A stretch of DNA of 64,000 nucleotides. It comes from Ricordea florida (lineage: Eukaryota > Cnidaria > Anthozoa > Corallimorpharia > Ricordeidae). The DNA lies in NCBI GenBank assembly GCA_949710005.1, contig OX453276.1, positions 603,501 to 667,500 on the forward strand, given 5' to 3'. A program made the position numbers and the translations under genes. Each line of letters begins with the position of its first letter. Position 1 is the stretch's first letter. Below the pieces are notes generated by a model. That model was not told the origin of the DNA. It searched no databases and saw nothing but the letters and a program-made list of their open reading frames with translations. This document shows positions 39,101 through 46,768 of the stretch, piece after piece.

Positions 39101-40008
39101 ACAGAGGGATCAAGTTCGAGGAGTCAGAATGGATGAGGTCCTACATTGATTTGAACAACAGTTTGAGAGCCAGGGCTGAGAATGATTTCGAAAAGGAATT
39201 CTTCAAGTTGATGAACAACGCAGTGTTTGGCAAGACCATGGAGAACATTAGGAAGAGGGTGGATATCCAGTTGGTCACTGAGGAGAAGAAAGCGCGTAAG
39301 TTGATTGTGAAGCCAAACTTCCATCATAGGAACATCTTTTGCGAGGATCTGACCGCCTTCCACATGAAGAGAACGAAACTGCTCTTTGATAAGCCCATTT
39401 ACTTGGGGCTGTCCATTCTGGATCTTAGCAAGACTGTTATGTACGATTTTCATTACAGGTACATAAAGCCCAAGTACGGGGATAAGGCTAAGTTGCTGTT
39501 CACAGACACGGATTCTTTAGCCTATGTGATAGAGACTGAGGACTTTTACAGGGACATCAGTCCAGATGTGAGGGTTAAGTTTGACACCAGTAATTACCCC
39601 ACGGAGCATCCGTCCGGGATTGAGACCGGAGTGAACAAAAAGGTCGGAGGGATGTTCAAAGACGAGGCGGGTGGTGAACAGATCACGGAATTTGTGGGTC
39701 TGAGGGCTAAAATGTATGCTTTCAAGACGGATAAGGAGAAGGAAGTCAAGAAGTGTAAGGGTGTAAACAAGGCAGTGGTCAGCAAAAGCATAAGTTTCCA
39801 GGATTACAAGACTTGTCTTTTCAGTGGCCAATCCCAGAGACGGAAGATGAACACCATAAGGAGTCATAGCCATGACATCTATACTGAAACCATCAACAAG
39901 ATAGCATTATCACGCGAGGACGATAAACGTGTGATAATGGAAGATGGGATAAACACGTATGCACATGGTCATTTCAGAACGCTAGAAGGTGGTGATTCAG
40001 TGTCTTGA
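36133..40008 (+). CDS. polB: Protein-primed family B DNA polymerase (element 2)
   Basis: 1291 residues, the same length as in element 1 and nearly identical through the catalytic half. All exonuclease and polymerase motifs are intact (YADFEC, LSGYDSHLF, YLKTDVILLAD, DANGLYGYAM, NNAVFGK, DTDS). Most differences fall in the first 200 residues and in the segment between Exo I and the treble clef (about 555-580). This suggests the N-terminal part, where a terminal protein may sit, changes faster. Confidence 0.95.
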   Translation: MENLTVKELRSIAKRAGVSVRGFRKAEMLTALSDMDFENLPVKILRTMAKRSGIRGYGSMRKEGLINAIGAPRVVEANVPIPGPVRPTRTRPARASYGRAIAAARREIIQTTEWIRSNVRDPNRRAITRRLRRAAAEVRREPEFFVPERHETALRGFLRSYIVNGRAGYDPPSFLGKVRTPFYVLMLRLRKPFKLKCILSCGFARRNPQDNRVTERSQGHFHSLMETVTASTDTLALFDSIKARLVELVQRYENEHSGWVFESVIDFRIHANPFQPFSGSSYIKLPSKLAAKKAIINVKNEDQECFKWAVTSAVFPNKDHPYRLNKEMRENAEKLDWSGIEFPVAALSTTQIDRFERQNPYGINILGYENGEPTLIRRSKKSGGTKINLLLISNEETNHYCWIKNMSRLIEYNENEHARFYCDNCLNSFNCKKSLDDHMEYCLNNEAVKVQMPMEEDGSPKYITFKNHRRKMQVPFVIYADFECFTEKLDTCLPDDRDSFTNQYQKHKPSGFCYLIKCFDDDIFEPKLVMRTANLPEDDIPQMFQESLEEDVKKIYDQFKSERKLVMKNSDHRKHGKATHCHICEGELGNDKVVDHCHFTGRYRGAAHKKCNLEFSIPKFFPVIFHYLSGYDSHLFIKKMGVSEGKIDCIPLNDEKYISFTKEIVVEKFMKKDDDGKEKEVQIKRTIRFVDSFRFMASSLASLVDNLPRESLVNLSRYYEGANFDLLARKGVFPYDWFDGFDKLQVSSLPPKDEFYSILYDTDISDDDYQHAGNVWEAFGMRSFRDYHDLYLKTDVILLADVFENFRGVCMKNYGLDPAWHYTAPGLAWDATLKITKVELELLRDPDMLIMVENGIRGGISTISTRHGKANNRYMKNYDPKLPTKFITYLDANGLYGYAMTKALPTHGFEWMSDQELADWRNHPCILEVDLEYPLELHDLHNDYPLAPERLDVDGVVKLIPNLRAKKKYILYHEALKQYLSLGLKLTKVHRGIKFEESEWMRSYIDLNNSLRARAENDFEKEFFKLMNNAVFGKTMENIRKRVDIQLVTEEKKARKLIVKPNFHHRNIFCEDLTAFHMKRTKLLFDKPIYLGLSILDLSKTVMYDFHYRYIKPKYGDKAKLLFTDTDSLAYVIETEDFYRDISPDVRVKFDTSNYPTEHPSGIETGVNKKVGGMFKDEAGGEQITEFVGLRAKMYAFKTDKEKEVKKCKGVNKAVVSKSISFQDYKTCLFSGQSQRRKMNTIRSHSHDIYTETINKIALSREDDKRVIMEDGINTYAHGHFRTLEGGDSVS

Positions 40009-40958
40009 GGTACAAATTGAAGCTCTTCACGAACGAATCCTCGTTTTGGACCTCCACTCAAATAATACAAGACTGGTTGGCCTGGTTCGATGATGGTTCG
40101 AGCCAAATCATAGACTTCAAGACTCCATATGGGATCAGTAGCCCTTCGTTTGTCTCCACCTTCATCTTCACCAGGGGCATAAAGATACCTGACTTGAACA
40201 TCTGGAGGTAATCTCTTCTCATTCAACCCCACAGGTCGTTTGTAGTCTGGAGTTTTGGCGTCAATCGAGTCCATTTTCAAAGCTTCGTCGGGCTCTTTAC
40301 CAGTAATACGGGTGGTCTCACTGTTGAGGGTCTTCATGATGGCGGGCAATCTGTTCACCCAAACTGTGGATCGGGTATCACTAATCATCTCTTGAGCGTA
40401 TTGATGGCTGAATAGCTTCTCACCGAGAGTCCTGTTGGCCCTCTCCACAAAAGCTTGAGCTCTATGATTTCCAGCTTCACTACGCTGGATTGTGACTTGA
40501 TGCTTTTTCATAAGAGTTGTTACATCACCCTTGAATTCTGTTCCTGGATCCACCATTAATGTTTGTGGCCACTCCAACTTACGGGAATAAATCCGTTGAA
40601 AGGCATTGGCAACTTCACCACTCTCCTTTGAGGTCAGTGGTTCGGCATCCTTGTATCTTGACGCGATATCAATCACGACTAAGGCATAGCGGTATGTTTT
40701 TCTTCTCACTGTATCGTGAGGAAGAAACAGCAAGTCCGCTTGATGAATCTGATTAGGCTTATTCACACTCCAATGTGGCCTGGGTATATACTTAGGGGCC
40801 GGGAGGTAAATTTGCCACAAGGCTTGCTTTTCCAACCACTCTTTGGCGACCTTTTCACTAACTTTGGCTGCTTTGGCCAATTTGGGTATGGCTGAGTATC
40901 CTTTCCAGTATCCATCAGTGGAGTAATATAATCGATTTAAAACGTTAGAATCAGTCAT
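39969..40958 (-). CDS. int: Polinton DDE integrase (element 2)
   Basis: 329 residues, fewer than ten of which differ from the element 1 enzyme. D75, D137 and E172 are present. It overlaps the polymerase by 40 bp at the 3' ends and faces the capsid-like gene across 27 bp. The strong match across elements, stronger than for most other genes, fits continued use. Confidence 0.95.
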   Translation of the reverse strand: MTDSNVLNRLYYSTDGYWKGYSAIPKLAKAAKVSEKVAKEWLEKQALWQIYLPAPKYIPRPHWSVNKPNQIHQADLLFLPHDTVRRKTYRYALVVIDIASRYKDAEPLTSKESGEVANAFQRIYSRKLEWPQTLMVDPGTEFKGDVTTLMKKHQVTIQRSEAGNHRAQAFVERANRTLGEKLFSHQYAQEMISDTRSTVWVNRLPAIMKTLNSETTRITGKEPDEALKMDSIDAKTPDYKRPVGLNEKRLPPDVQVRYLYAPGEDEGGDKRRATDPIWSLEVYDLARTIIEPGQPVLYYLSGGPKRGFVREELQFVPQDTESPPSSVLK

Positions 40959-40985
40959 TTACAAACAAGATTATAAGTATTTAAA

Positions 40986-42221
40986 ATGGCTTCCATACCA
41001 AGCATTCTTGATGTCAATCGCGTTCCAAGGACTCGTGAAGGGTTGAAGGCTATGACGTCATTAAATAGAGTCACACTAAACCCATCGTCAGCCGAACCTG
41101 GTGAGACACTATACATTGAAATACCAAGATTGAGTGAAAATCCTGTGATTGTGCCCGGTAGCGTCTACATCACCTTTGACATGGTTGTAACCGGGCACAA
41201 AGACAACACTCTTGTTAATAATTTGGGAAGGAATCTGATTTCACAGTATAAGGTTCTATTTGGTGGTGAAGTCGTCGAGGATCTTGGTAGATTTGATTTG
41301 TTCAAGACTTACCATGACTTGTTTCTGACCACTGAAGACCGTGAGAATAGATTGAGACAGGGCATATCCAATGTTAACATAAGGAAGATCAGGACCAATG
41401 CGGGGAACAAAGATACGTCAAAAGCCAGGGACAATACGTTAGCTGTGATTCACAACACTAGGTACGCCATTCCATTAGATCACACAATCCTCAAAGATCA
41501 TGGAGTGTTTTATCCAATAGGATTACCCCATCCACTTAGATTTGAATTGACTTTGGCCAAAGTGTCTGATGTTGTGGTTTATTCAAACCGTGAAGCACCG
41601 CCTGATTACAAATTAATAAACATGGAGATGGAGTACCAGTGCATATCAAGCAATTCTTTGGCAAGTCAGGCTGTTGGGTCCTACACAAATGGGAAAGGGT
41701 TCACGTATGAAAAGGTACTTCTTCACAAAACTTTCACAATCTCTGAGGCTAATGATTCTGTGATAAATCAGCATGTCAATGTGCCGAGGAGATCCATGAC
41801 TGGTATACTATGTCTTTTCACCGCCCCTCATGCAGAAGGCCTCAGGGACTCTGAGATGTTTGCAAATCCAAAGATCACGTCAGTCAAGATTGACATAGAT
41901 GGAGTGCCCAACCAAGTTTATTTGAAAGGTATGATGGCGACTGATTTGTGGCAATCCGTCATTAAGCGAGTTGGCCTTAGTGATTCAATCGATGAAGCTG
42001 ATTTCTATACAGATAAGTTCGCTTTGTGGATTGACCTGAGGACTTATCCAGACAACGACATCCATGGGAGTGGTTTGTACATTCACGCTACTCGTGATGG
42101 AGTGACTTTGGAAATTAAGAGAGAAAAGGTAGGCACTAGAGTTCTTACGTGTCACATGTTTGTTATTGCTGACGCGGTCATGAGCATTGTTAATGGTGGA
42201 CTAAAGGAGATTAGATATTAA
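40986..42221 (+). CDS. Putative major capsid-like structural protein (element 2)
   Basis: 411 residues, colinear with the element 1 protein without gaps. Changes are mostly conservative and cluster near 225-235 (SNSLASQAVGSYTNG), a likely surface loop between the two beta halves. The same reservations on function apply. Confidence 0.55.
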   Translation: MASIPSILDVNRVPRTREGLKAMTSLNRVTLNPSSAEPGETLYIEIPRLSENPVIVPGSVYITFDMVVTGHKDNTLVNNLGRNLISQYKVLFGGEVVEDLGRFDLFKTYHDLFLTTEDRENRLRQGISNVNIRKIRTNAGNKDTSKARDNTLAVIHNTRYAIPLDHTILKDHGVFYPIGLPHPLRFELTLAKVSDVVVYSNREAPPDYKLINMEMEYQCISSNSLASQAVGSYTNGKGFTYEKVLLHKTFTISEANDSVINQHVNVPRRSMTGILCLFTAPHAEGLRDSEMFANPKITSVKIDIDGVPNQVYLKGMMATDLWQSVIKRVGLSDSIDEADFYTDKFALWIDLRTYPDNDIHGSGLYIHATRDGVTLEIKREKVGTRVLTCHMFVIADAVMSIVNGGLKEIRY

Positions 42222-42234
42222 GCCGCTGTATGGT

Positions 42235-42262
42235 TTTCTTCTCACGGTGTCATGAGAAGAAA
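42235..42262 (+). terminator. Hairpin after the capsid-like gene (element 2)
   Basis: Stem TTTCTTCTCA/TGAGAAGAAA, 8-nt loop CGGTGTCA, 13 nt after the stop. Stem identical to element 1. Confidence 0.6.
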
Positions 42263-42293
42263 CATCAATCTAAAGGGATTCATGTAGTGAGTA

Positions 42294-42932
42294 ATGATGA
42301 ACGAACTCAAAGATTTGATTCCATTCAATTGCATCATCACTGGTCCCACGAATTGCGGAAAGACCCAATACATAGTGGAGCAGCTTCGAGGGCACTATAG
42401 GCAAGTGTTTGATTATATTGTGTTGATTTGTCCAACATATGCCCATAACAAGACGTATAGAGGCTTTGCCAAGGGGGACAAACGATTCTTTGTCCTGTCG
42501 CCAGATGCCAGTGACCATGACGAAATCAACAATTTGTTGATGGACTGTGAATCGTTCTTCTCGGGTACCAATACACTCCTAATATTGGACGACTGTGCCG
42601 TTTCCAAGGATCTGAAGAATAGGTCCAACAAATTTATCGGTTTGGCCTTCTCTGGGAGACATGTAGGGTTATCGGTCTGGGTTCTCACTCAGCAATTGAC
42701 ATCTATAGCCAAACCATTCCGTGAAAATGTAGCCTGTGTGGTCTCATTTCACAATCCATCTCAAACGGCGATGAAGATGCTTTTCGAGGAGTATGGCGGG
42801 GACCTGGACGCTGAAACGTGGAAGAAACTCAAGAAGCATCTTATGAATGAAAAGTATGCCAGGCTGTTCTTCTCCCTCAGACATCCATTCCAAAATTATT
42901 TAGAGATACCAGCTCTGACGTCACAACCATGA
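42294..42932 (+). CDS. A32/FtsK-HerA-type DNA packaging ATPase (element 2)
   Basis: 212 residues with Walker A GPTNCGKT, Walker B LLILDD and the VWVLTQQ motif. Only about six residues differ from element 1. The end overlaps the next ATG by 4 bp. Confidence 0.93.
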   Translation: MMNELKDLIPFNCIITGPTNCGKTQYIVEQLRGHYRQVFDYIVLICPTYAHNKTYRGFAKGDKRFFVLSPDASDHDEINNLLMDCESFFSGTNTLLILDDCAVSKDLKNRSNKFIGLAFSGRHVGLSVWVLTQQLTSIAKPFRENVACVVSFHNPSQTAMKMLFEEYGGDLDAETWKKLKKHLMNEKYARLFFSLRHPFQNYLEIPALTSQP

Positions 42933-43480
42933 CAACTCCCGAAGAAATCATGAATGGTGAAACTGTGGTGGTGGAACAATCGCCGCCAACCATTAACGTT
43001 GATGATGTGAAAGCTAAAAGAGAAGAGCTGGCAATACTAACTTCTCTCGGCTCTAGCAAGGAGTATCTTGGCGTTCAGATGGCTCTAGGTGATGTCCACA
43101 GATTGTCGGATAGGGATGTAGAGAAGTACTACAAGAGGTACAAGATGGTGTCTGGTAAGAATGTGGCTGAAGGACTGATTGATCCTCCTTTACATCTATT
43201 GGCCAGACTAGTCAACTGGTCTCTTAGTAGTTACGGCAGAATAGATGAACCAGGTGCTTTGGTAGAGGATTGGAAGAACAATCAGTTGATCAAGCAGTCG
43301 CTGTCAGAATATTCTGGTTCAATCGTAGTACACGGTGGTGCGATTGTTACGTTATTGATAATAGCCCTCACCGCTCTCAAGCATTTCAGACTAGATGGGC
43401 CTAGCCCTCCCACTAGATTGTATGACATGGCCAACACGGATGAAGATTGGGGGGATGAGGGCGTCGACACTGTTCGGTGA
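42929..43480 (+). CDS. Unknown protein with C-terminal membrane anchor (element 2)
   Basis: 183 residues, homologous to the gene at 8805. The helical LGVQMALGDVHRLSDRDVEK part and the membrane segment are conserved. The tail after the anchor is four residues longer, with an acidic insert (EDWGDEG). Confidence 0.8.
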   Translation: MTTPEEIMNGETVVVEQSPPTINVDDVKAKREELAILTSLGSSKEYLGVQMALGDVHRLSDRDVEKYYKRYKMVSGKNVAEGLIDPPLHLLARLVNWSLSSYGRIDEPGALVEDWKNNQLIKQSLSEYSGSIVVHGGAIVTLLIIALTALKHFRLDGPSPPTRLYDMANTDEDWGDEGVDTVR

Positions 43481-43542
43481 AAAAATTGAAAACGATAGTG
43501 GAAGGGGTCGGTGTGGAGGCATACTCGAAAGAGATCGAAAAC

Positions 43543-44352
43543 ATGTCTCAGAGAACAAACTCGACTTCCTCAAATGGTTCAATGACGTCACTGAAAACTC
43601 TTTTTGTACCCATCGACGTAGATGACTTCAATTGGGACTCTATTGAGATAGAAGCTCCAGTGAAGAAAGGCAACTACTCATTTTCGAGACTTATTGTTCG
43701 GGATGGTGATGGTGAAGCCTTCAATCTAGCTTTCCAATTGGCTGACCAAAACATATTTGGCCTCAAATGGAACAATGGTCCTGAGAACAAAAAGCCCAAG
43801 TCTGGTATCAAATTCACCTATTTGCTGCGCGACGATGAAACTCGATCCAGGTTTGACACCATCATAGACAAAGTAGCTCTTGCCATTGAGAGGTTCTACG
43901 ATGATGAGACCATTCGCAAGAACATGCCCAAATTGAGCAAAATCCAGTCTGACACTATGAAGAAAGGGTCTACCATTGATTTGATCAAACCATCGTATAC
44001 CACAAATGAAAACGGCAATACATGTGTATACCCTGAATTCAACACAAGTGGAAGTGGTCCCAACTTGAAAAACTACACATCATTCAGAGGTCGAAAGAAG
44101 AGTGACCGGTGGATTGATTACATTCCGAACGATGCAGATGATGATAGTACAAGGGCATGTGCAACAGTCTCGTTGAGGATCAAAGGAATAACATTTGGTG
44201 CTTGTGGGACTGGGATGAGCTGTATGGCCAATGTGAAGTATGTGGTCCAAGCCATTAAACTAAGAAAGCCTATGGAAGAAGTAAAGGTCGAAGAGGATGA
44301 TGTTTTCGCAGGTATGTCTGACGAAGAAGACTCTGAGGAAAACGATGAGTAG
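43543..44352 (+). CDS. Acidic-tailed protein, candidate ssDNA-binding protein (element 2)
   Basis: 269 residues from the ATG in GAAAACATGTCTCAG. Start (SQRTNSTSS), a central FQLADQNIFGL, the STIDLIKPSY block and the acidic tail (DEEDSEENDE) align with the 315-residue protein of element 1, but most of the rest has diverged far more than neighbouring genes. Either fast evolution or replacement by recombination from another lineage. Confidence 0.7.
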   Translation: MSQRTNSTSSNGSMTSLKTLFVPIDVDDFNWDSIEIEAPVKKGNYSFSRLIVRDGDGEAFNLAFQLADQNIFGLKWNNGPENKKPKSGIKFTYLLRDDETRSRFDTIIDKVALAIERFYDDETIRKNMPKLSKIQSDTMKKGSTIDLIKPSYTTNENGNTCVYPEFNTSGSGPNLKNYTSFRGRKKSDRWIDYIPNDADDDSTRACATVSLRIKGITFGACGTGMSCMANVKYVVQAIKLRKPMEEVKVEEDDVFAGMSDEEDSEENDE

Positions 44353-44406
44353 GAATGTTGGTAGCAAAGGGTACGAAGAAATAAGGTTTGGGTGGGATCT
44401 GACAGT

Positions 44407-44438
44407 TTCCTAGTATGCCACTTACTAGGGGACTTAAA
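44407..44438 (+). promoter_or_regulatory. CCTAGTA hairpin plus GACTTAAAG motif, copy 3
   Basis: Stem CCTAGTA/TACTAGG, then GGGGACTTAAAG; 24 nt before the ATG at 44463. Confidence 0.55.
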
Positions 44439-44462
44439 GCTAACAATAGATTAACTCACAAC

Positions 44463-44885
44463 ATGTCTGAACAAGAAATGCAAACTAAAGAGTCTGGTGT
44501 TGGAAGAAACAAAAAGAAAGTCACACATGGTGTTATCGTGAAGCAAGATAATGGGGATATACACATATACTTGTTATCGAAAGATAACGAGGAAGTAAAG
44601 ACTTGTAATTGCACTAACCTAGCAAACGCATTAACCAATGTAGTTGTAAAGATGAGAGAAGATAAGAGAGTGAAGGTTACTCATTTTGTTGTACATGATG
44701 ATGGCGGTATATACTTTCGCTTGGAATTGAGTGAGGATGTAGTAGAGTATGTGTTATTTAGAGATGGGAAGGAAGTGTTTTCAAGTATGGACAGTAAAGG
44801 AGTGAGGCCCACAGCGCTAAAGACTGTGAAAATATTAACAATTGCAGCTGTAGTTGCAACCACAGCTTGGTTCCTAATCTTTTAG
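44463..44885 (+). CDS. Unknown anchored protein in the variable slot (element 2)
   Basis: 140 residues from the ATG after CACAAC. Mostly short beta strands (HGVIVKQDNGDIHIYLLSKD, THFVVHDDGGIYFRLEL, YVLFRDGKEVF) with a C-terminal membrane segment (ILTIAAVVATTAWFLIF). Element 1 has an unrelated 63-residue gene here between the same motifs. Function unknown. Confidence 0.7.
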   Translation: MSEQEMQTKESGVGRNKKKVTHGVIVKQDNGDIHIYLLSKDNEEVKTCNCTNLANALTNVVVKMREDKRVKVTHFVVHDDGGIYFRLELSEDVVEYVLFRDGKEVFSSMDSKGVRPTALKTVKILTIAAVVATTAWFLIF

Positions 44886-44899
44886 TATAAATGTTTAGT

Positions 44900-44932
44900 T
44901 TCCTAGTATACAACTTACTAGGAGACTTAAAG
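44900..44932 (+). promoter_or_regulatory. CCTAGTA hairpin plus GACTTAAAG motif, copy 4
   Basis: Stem CCTAGTA/TACTAGG, 16 nt after the stop at 44885, 29 nt before the ATG at 44962. Confidence 0.55.
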
Positions 44933-44961
44933 CTTAGAGTAGATTAACTCACAACGACAGT

Positions 44962-45369
44962 ATGTCTGAAGAGGTTGAGCAAATCACTAGAGAGCCTTCT
45001 GTCAAAACCAAGGTCAAAGACCCCAAGCGGGTCCAGGCTGGCAAAACGTTATCGGAAAAGAACAAGAGGGCTAGAGAGGCTTTGAAACGTGAAGAGGAAA
45101 GGGAGAAGAAAGAGAGCGAAAAGGAAGAGGATAAGGGTAGTTCTGGTGGTGGAAGAGGTGGTTGGATGCCGTCCCAAACTATCCTTTTAGCCATAGGTGC
45201 AATTGGCCTCACCGCCTATGGACTGTGGACCAACTATCGAGACAGGATACCTGACTTGCATTTTCCATCCATTACATTGAGATCGAAACCATCAAAGCCC
45301 AAAGTCACAGAAAGTCAGCCAGTGGCCAGTAAAGCAAATGAAACCGATTTAAAAGATGATGTGTTATGA
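44962..45369 (+). CDS. Basic coiled-coil protein with one membrane segment (element 2)
   Basis: 135 residues, counterpart of the gene at 10716. It lacks a few residues near the start (TSQ) and before the membrane segment (IPKY), and has a six-residue change near the end (VASKAN). Charged helix and anchor conserved. Confidence 0.8.
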   Translation: MSEEVEQITREPSVKTKVKDPKRVQAGKTLSEKNKRAREALKREEEREKKESEKEEDKGSSGGGRGGWMPSQTILLAIGAIGLTAYGLWTNYRDRIPDLHFPSITLRSKPSKPKVTESQPVASKANETDLKDDVL

Positions 45370-45375
45370 TTCAAA

Positions 45376-45597
45376 ATGGCGGAGAATAAGCTCGTAAAGA
45401 CAGTCACTGGCTCTGCAGTGCTCGTTGGATTGTCGGCTGGGATGGGCTGGCTTGGCAAAAAGGCTCTTCGGGAGTCATTCATCGGCGACCCATCGACCAG
45501 TATCATGAACTATGGCAAATGGGTGCTTGTGCTGACTATAGCCATGTATGTCAAAACCTATTTAGAGGATCAGAAGATACTACCCACAAGTGTCTGA
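45376..45597 (+). CDS. Small two-segment membrane protein (element 2)
   Basis: 73 residues; differs from the element 1 copy at only about three positions (VGLS for MMLS; Arg for Lys). Confidence 0.8.
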   Translation: MAENKLVKTVTGSAVLVGLSAGMGWLGKKALRESFIGDPSTSIMNYGKWVLVLTIAMYVKTYLEDQKILPTSV

Positions 45598-45599
45598 AC

Positions 45600-46061
45600 A
45601 TGACTCGCGATGAAGAATTAAAACAAACATTTTATTTTGCGGATAGGGATTATAAACAAGCTTTAGTGAGTCACGTTAGATCAACATTGGTTGAATTCTT
45701 GGATTGGCATGATTACTGGCTGAACAAAGACAGAGTACAGGATGACTTTTATGAAGTAACCGATATGATTAAAGACCCAAACGATCTTATGAAATGGTAC
45801 GCATACAAAAGGATGGAGGACGTTTATGGTGAAGGACTTAGGGAGTGTGAGCCCAAGTATTTTGATTTCCTTTTGGCAGAGTTGAAATGTCGTGATCTAG
45901 AATTCAGAAAGGAATATGAAGAGTATGTTAAGAAGAAGCGTGAAAACCACCCAAAGTCGTCAAAATCACCACGACAAGGCCCACACCCACTAGTATCATT
46001 TACGTTTGGAGTGTTGACATCGATCGTATTATACACGGGCTCGAAATTGTTTAAGAAGTAA
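45600..46061 (+). CDS. Variable-head protein with conserved C-terminal anchor (element 2)
   Basis: 153 residues. The anchor (GPHPLVSFTFGVLTSIVLYTG then SKLFKK) matches the gene at 11366, but the first 120 residues share little beyond scattered positions such as DLMKWY. A Lys-rich KKKRENHPKSSKS linker replaces the PTEKP repeats. The head may contact something that differs between lineages. Confidence 0.75.
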   Translation: MTRDEELKQTFYFADRDYKQALVSHVRSTLVEFLDWHDYWLNKDRVQDDFYEVTDMIKDPNDLMKWYAYKRMEDVYGEGLRECEPKYFDFLLAELKCRDLEFRKEYEEYVKKKRENHPKSSKSPRQGPHPLVSFTFGVLTSIVLYTGSKLFKK

Positions 46062-46077
46062 GACAACAAGTGGATAA

Positions 46078-46482
46078 ATGGCGACTATAGCAATCATGCT
46101 TGGAGGGGCAGTCCTCAACGCAACAGCCTTCATTGGTGGAAACTATTTAGCAAAAGTCATTAGCGGCTCTTCCTCGACCGATCTCCAACTTGAAAGGGAA
46201 AGGCATGACAAAGCCATGGAGAAGTACCAGAAAGACTATGCTGCTTACCAAAAGAAACGAATGGCTTATATTGACTTTGAAAATCGTAGGAAGGGTGATG
46301 AGAATCAAGCCTCTGAGAACATATCAAAGACGGATGAAGCGCTAAGATTGTACAACCAAATGGGCAATCCCCCCAAATTCTCAGACTATTACCGACCCAA
46401 TTCAGATCAAAAGACTGGAGAAATGGTTTATGTTTCTGTTGGGATGTTAGCCTTGGGATACATTGCCAGCAAGTGGATATGA
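46078..46482 (+). CDS. Membrane protein with central coiled coil (element 2)
   Basis: 134 residues, almost identical to the gene at 11811. The last codons overlap the ATG of the RPB6-like gene (ATGA at 46479-46482), an arrangement created where element 1 simply has a stop and a spacer. Confidence 0.8.
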   Translation: MATIAIMLGGAVLNATAFIGGNYLAKVISGSSSTDLQLERERHDKAMEKYQKDYAAYQKKRMAYIDFENRRKGDENQASENISKTDEALRLYNQMGNPPKFSDYYRPNSDQKTGEMVYVSVGMLALGYIASKWI

Positions 46483-46733
46483 CGACTGACAACACAATGA
46501 CTCCCCATGAGTATATCAAGTTGGTGGGGACCAGAGCTGAGCAATTGCGGATGGGCAGTAAACCAGTGATAGACTGGCCATTTGATTTCAATCCTATAGC
46601 CATTGCCAAGAGTGAACTCAGACAACGAGTCTTACCACTCAACATAATCAGGAAAATACCAGACTGTAATTCAAAGACTGGTTTCCGCGATGAAGTATGG
46701 AACCCAAACAACATGCATATACGAGACTTTTGA
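46479..46733 (+). CDS. RPB6-like RNA polymerase subunit (element 2 only)
   Basis: 84 residues. The pattern MTPHEYIKLVGTRAEQLRMG, P-V-I-D-W, IAKSELRQRVLPLNIIRKIPD is the conserved core of RPB6, the small subunit shared by eukaryotic RNA polymerases I, II and III and equivalent to bacterial omega. GTRA-x-Q, the IA-x-EL stretch and the P-x-x-I-x-R-x-x-PD ending are all in the right order and spacing. RPB6 helps assemble and stabilise the polymerase clamp; virus-encoded forms are known in asfar-like and other large DNA viruses. The upstream acidic tail of cellular RPB6 is missing. An upstream in-frame ATG (46473) exists, but ATGA coupling at 46479 is more likely. Element 1 lacks it. Confidence 0.82.
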   Translation: MTTDNTMTPHEYIKLVGTRAEQLRMGSKPVIDWPFDFNPIAIAKSELRQRVLPLNIIRKIPDCNSKTGFRDEVWNPNNMHIRDF

Positions 46734-46768
46734 AATCAATTTAGAAGCTGCCATATTCAACTTCAAAT

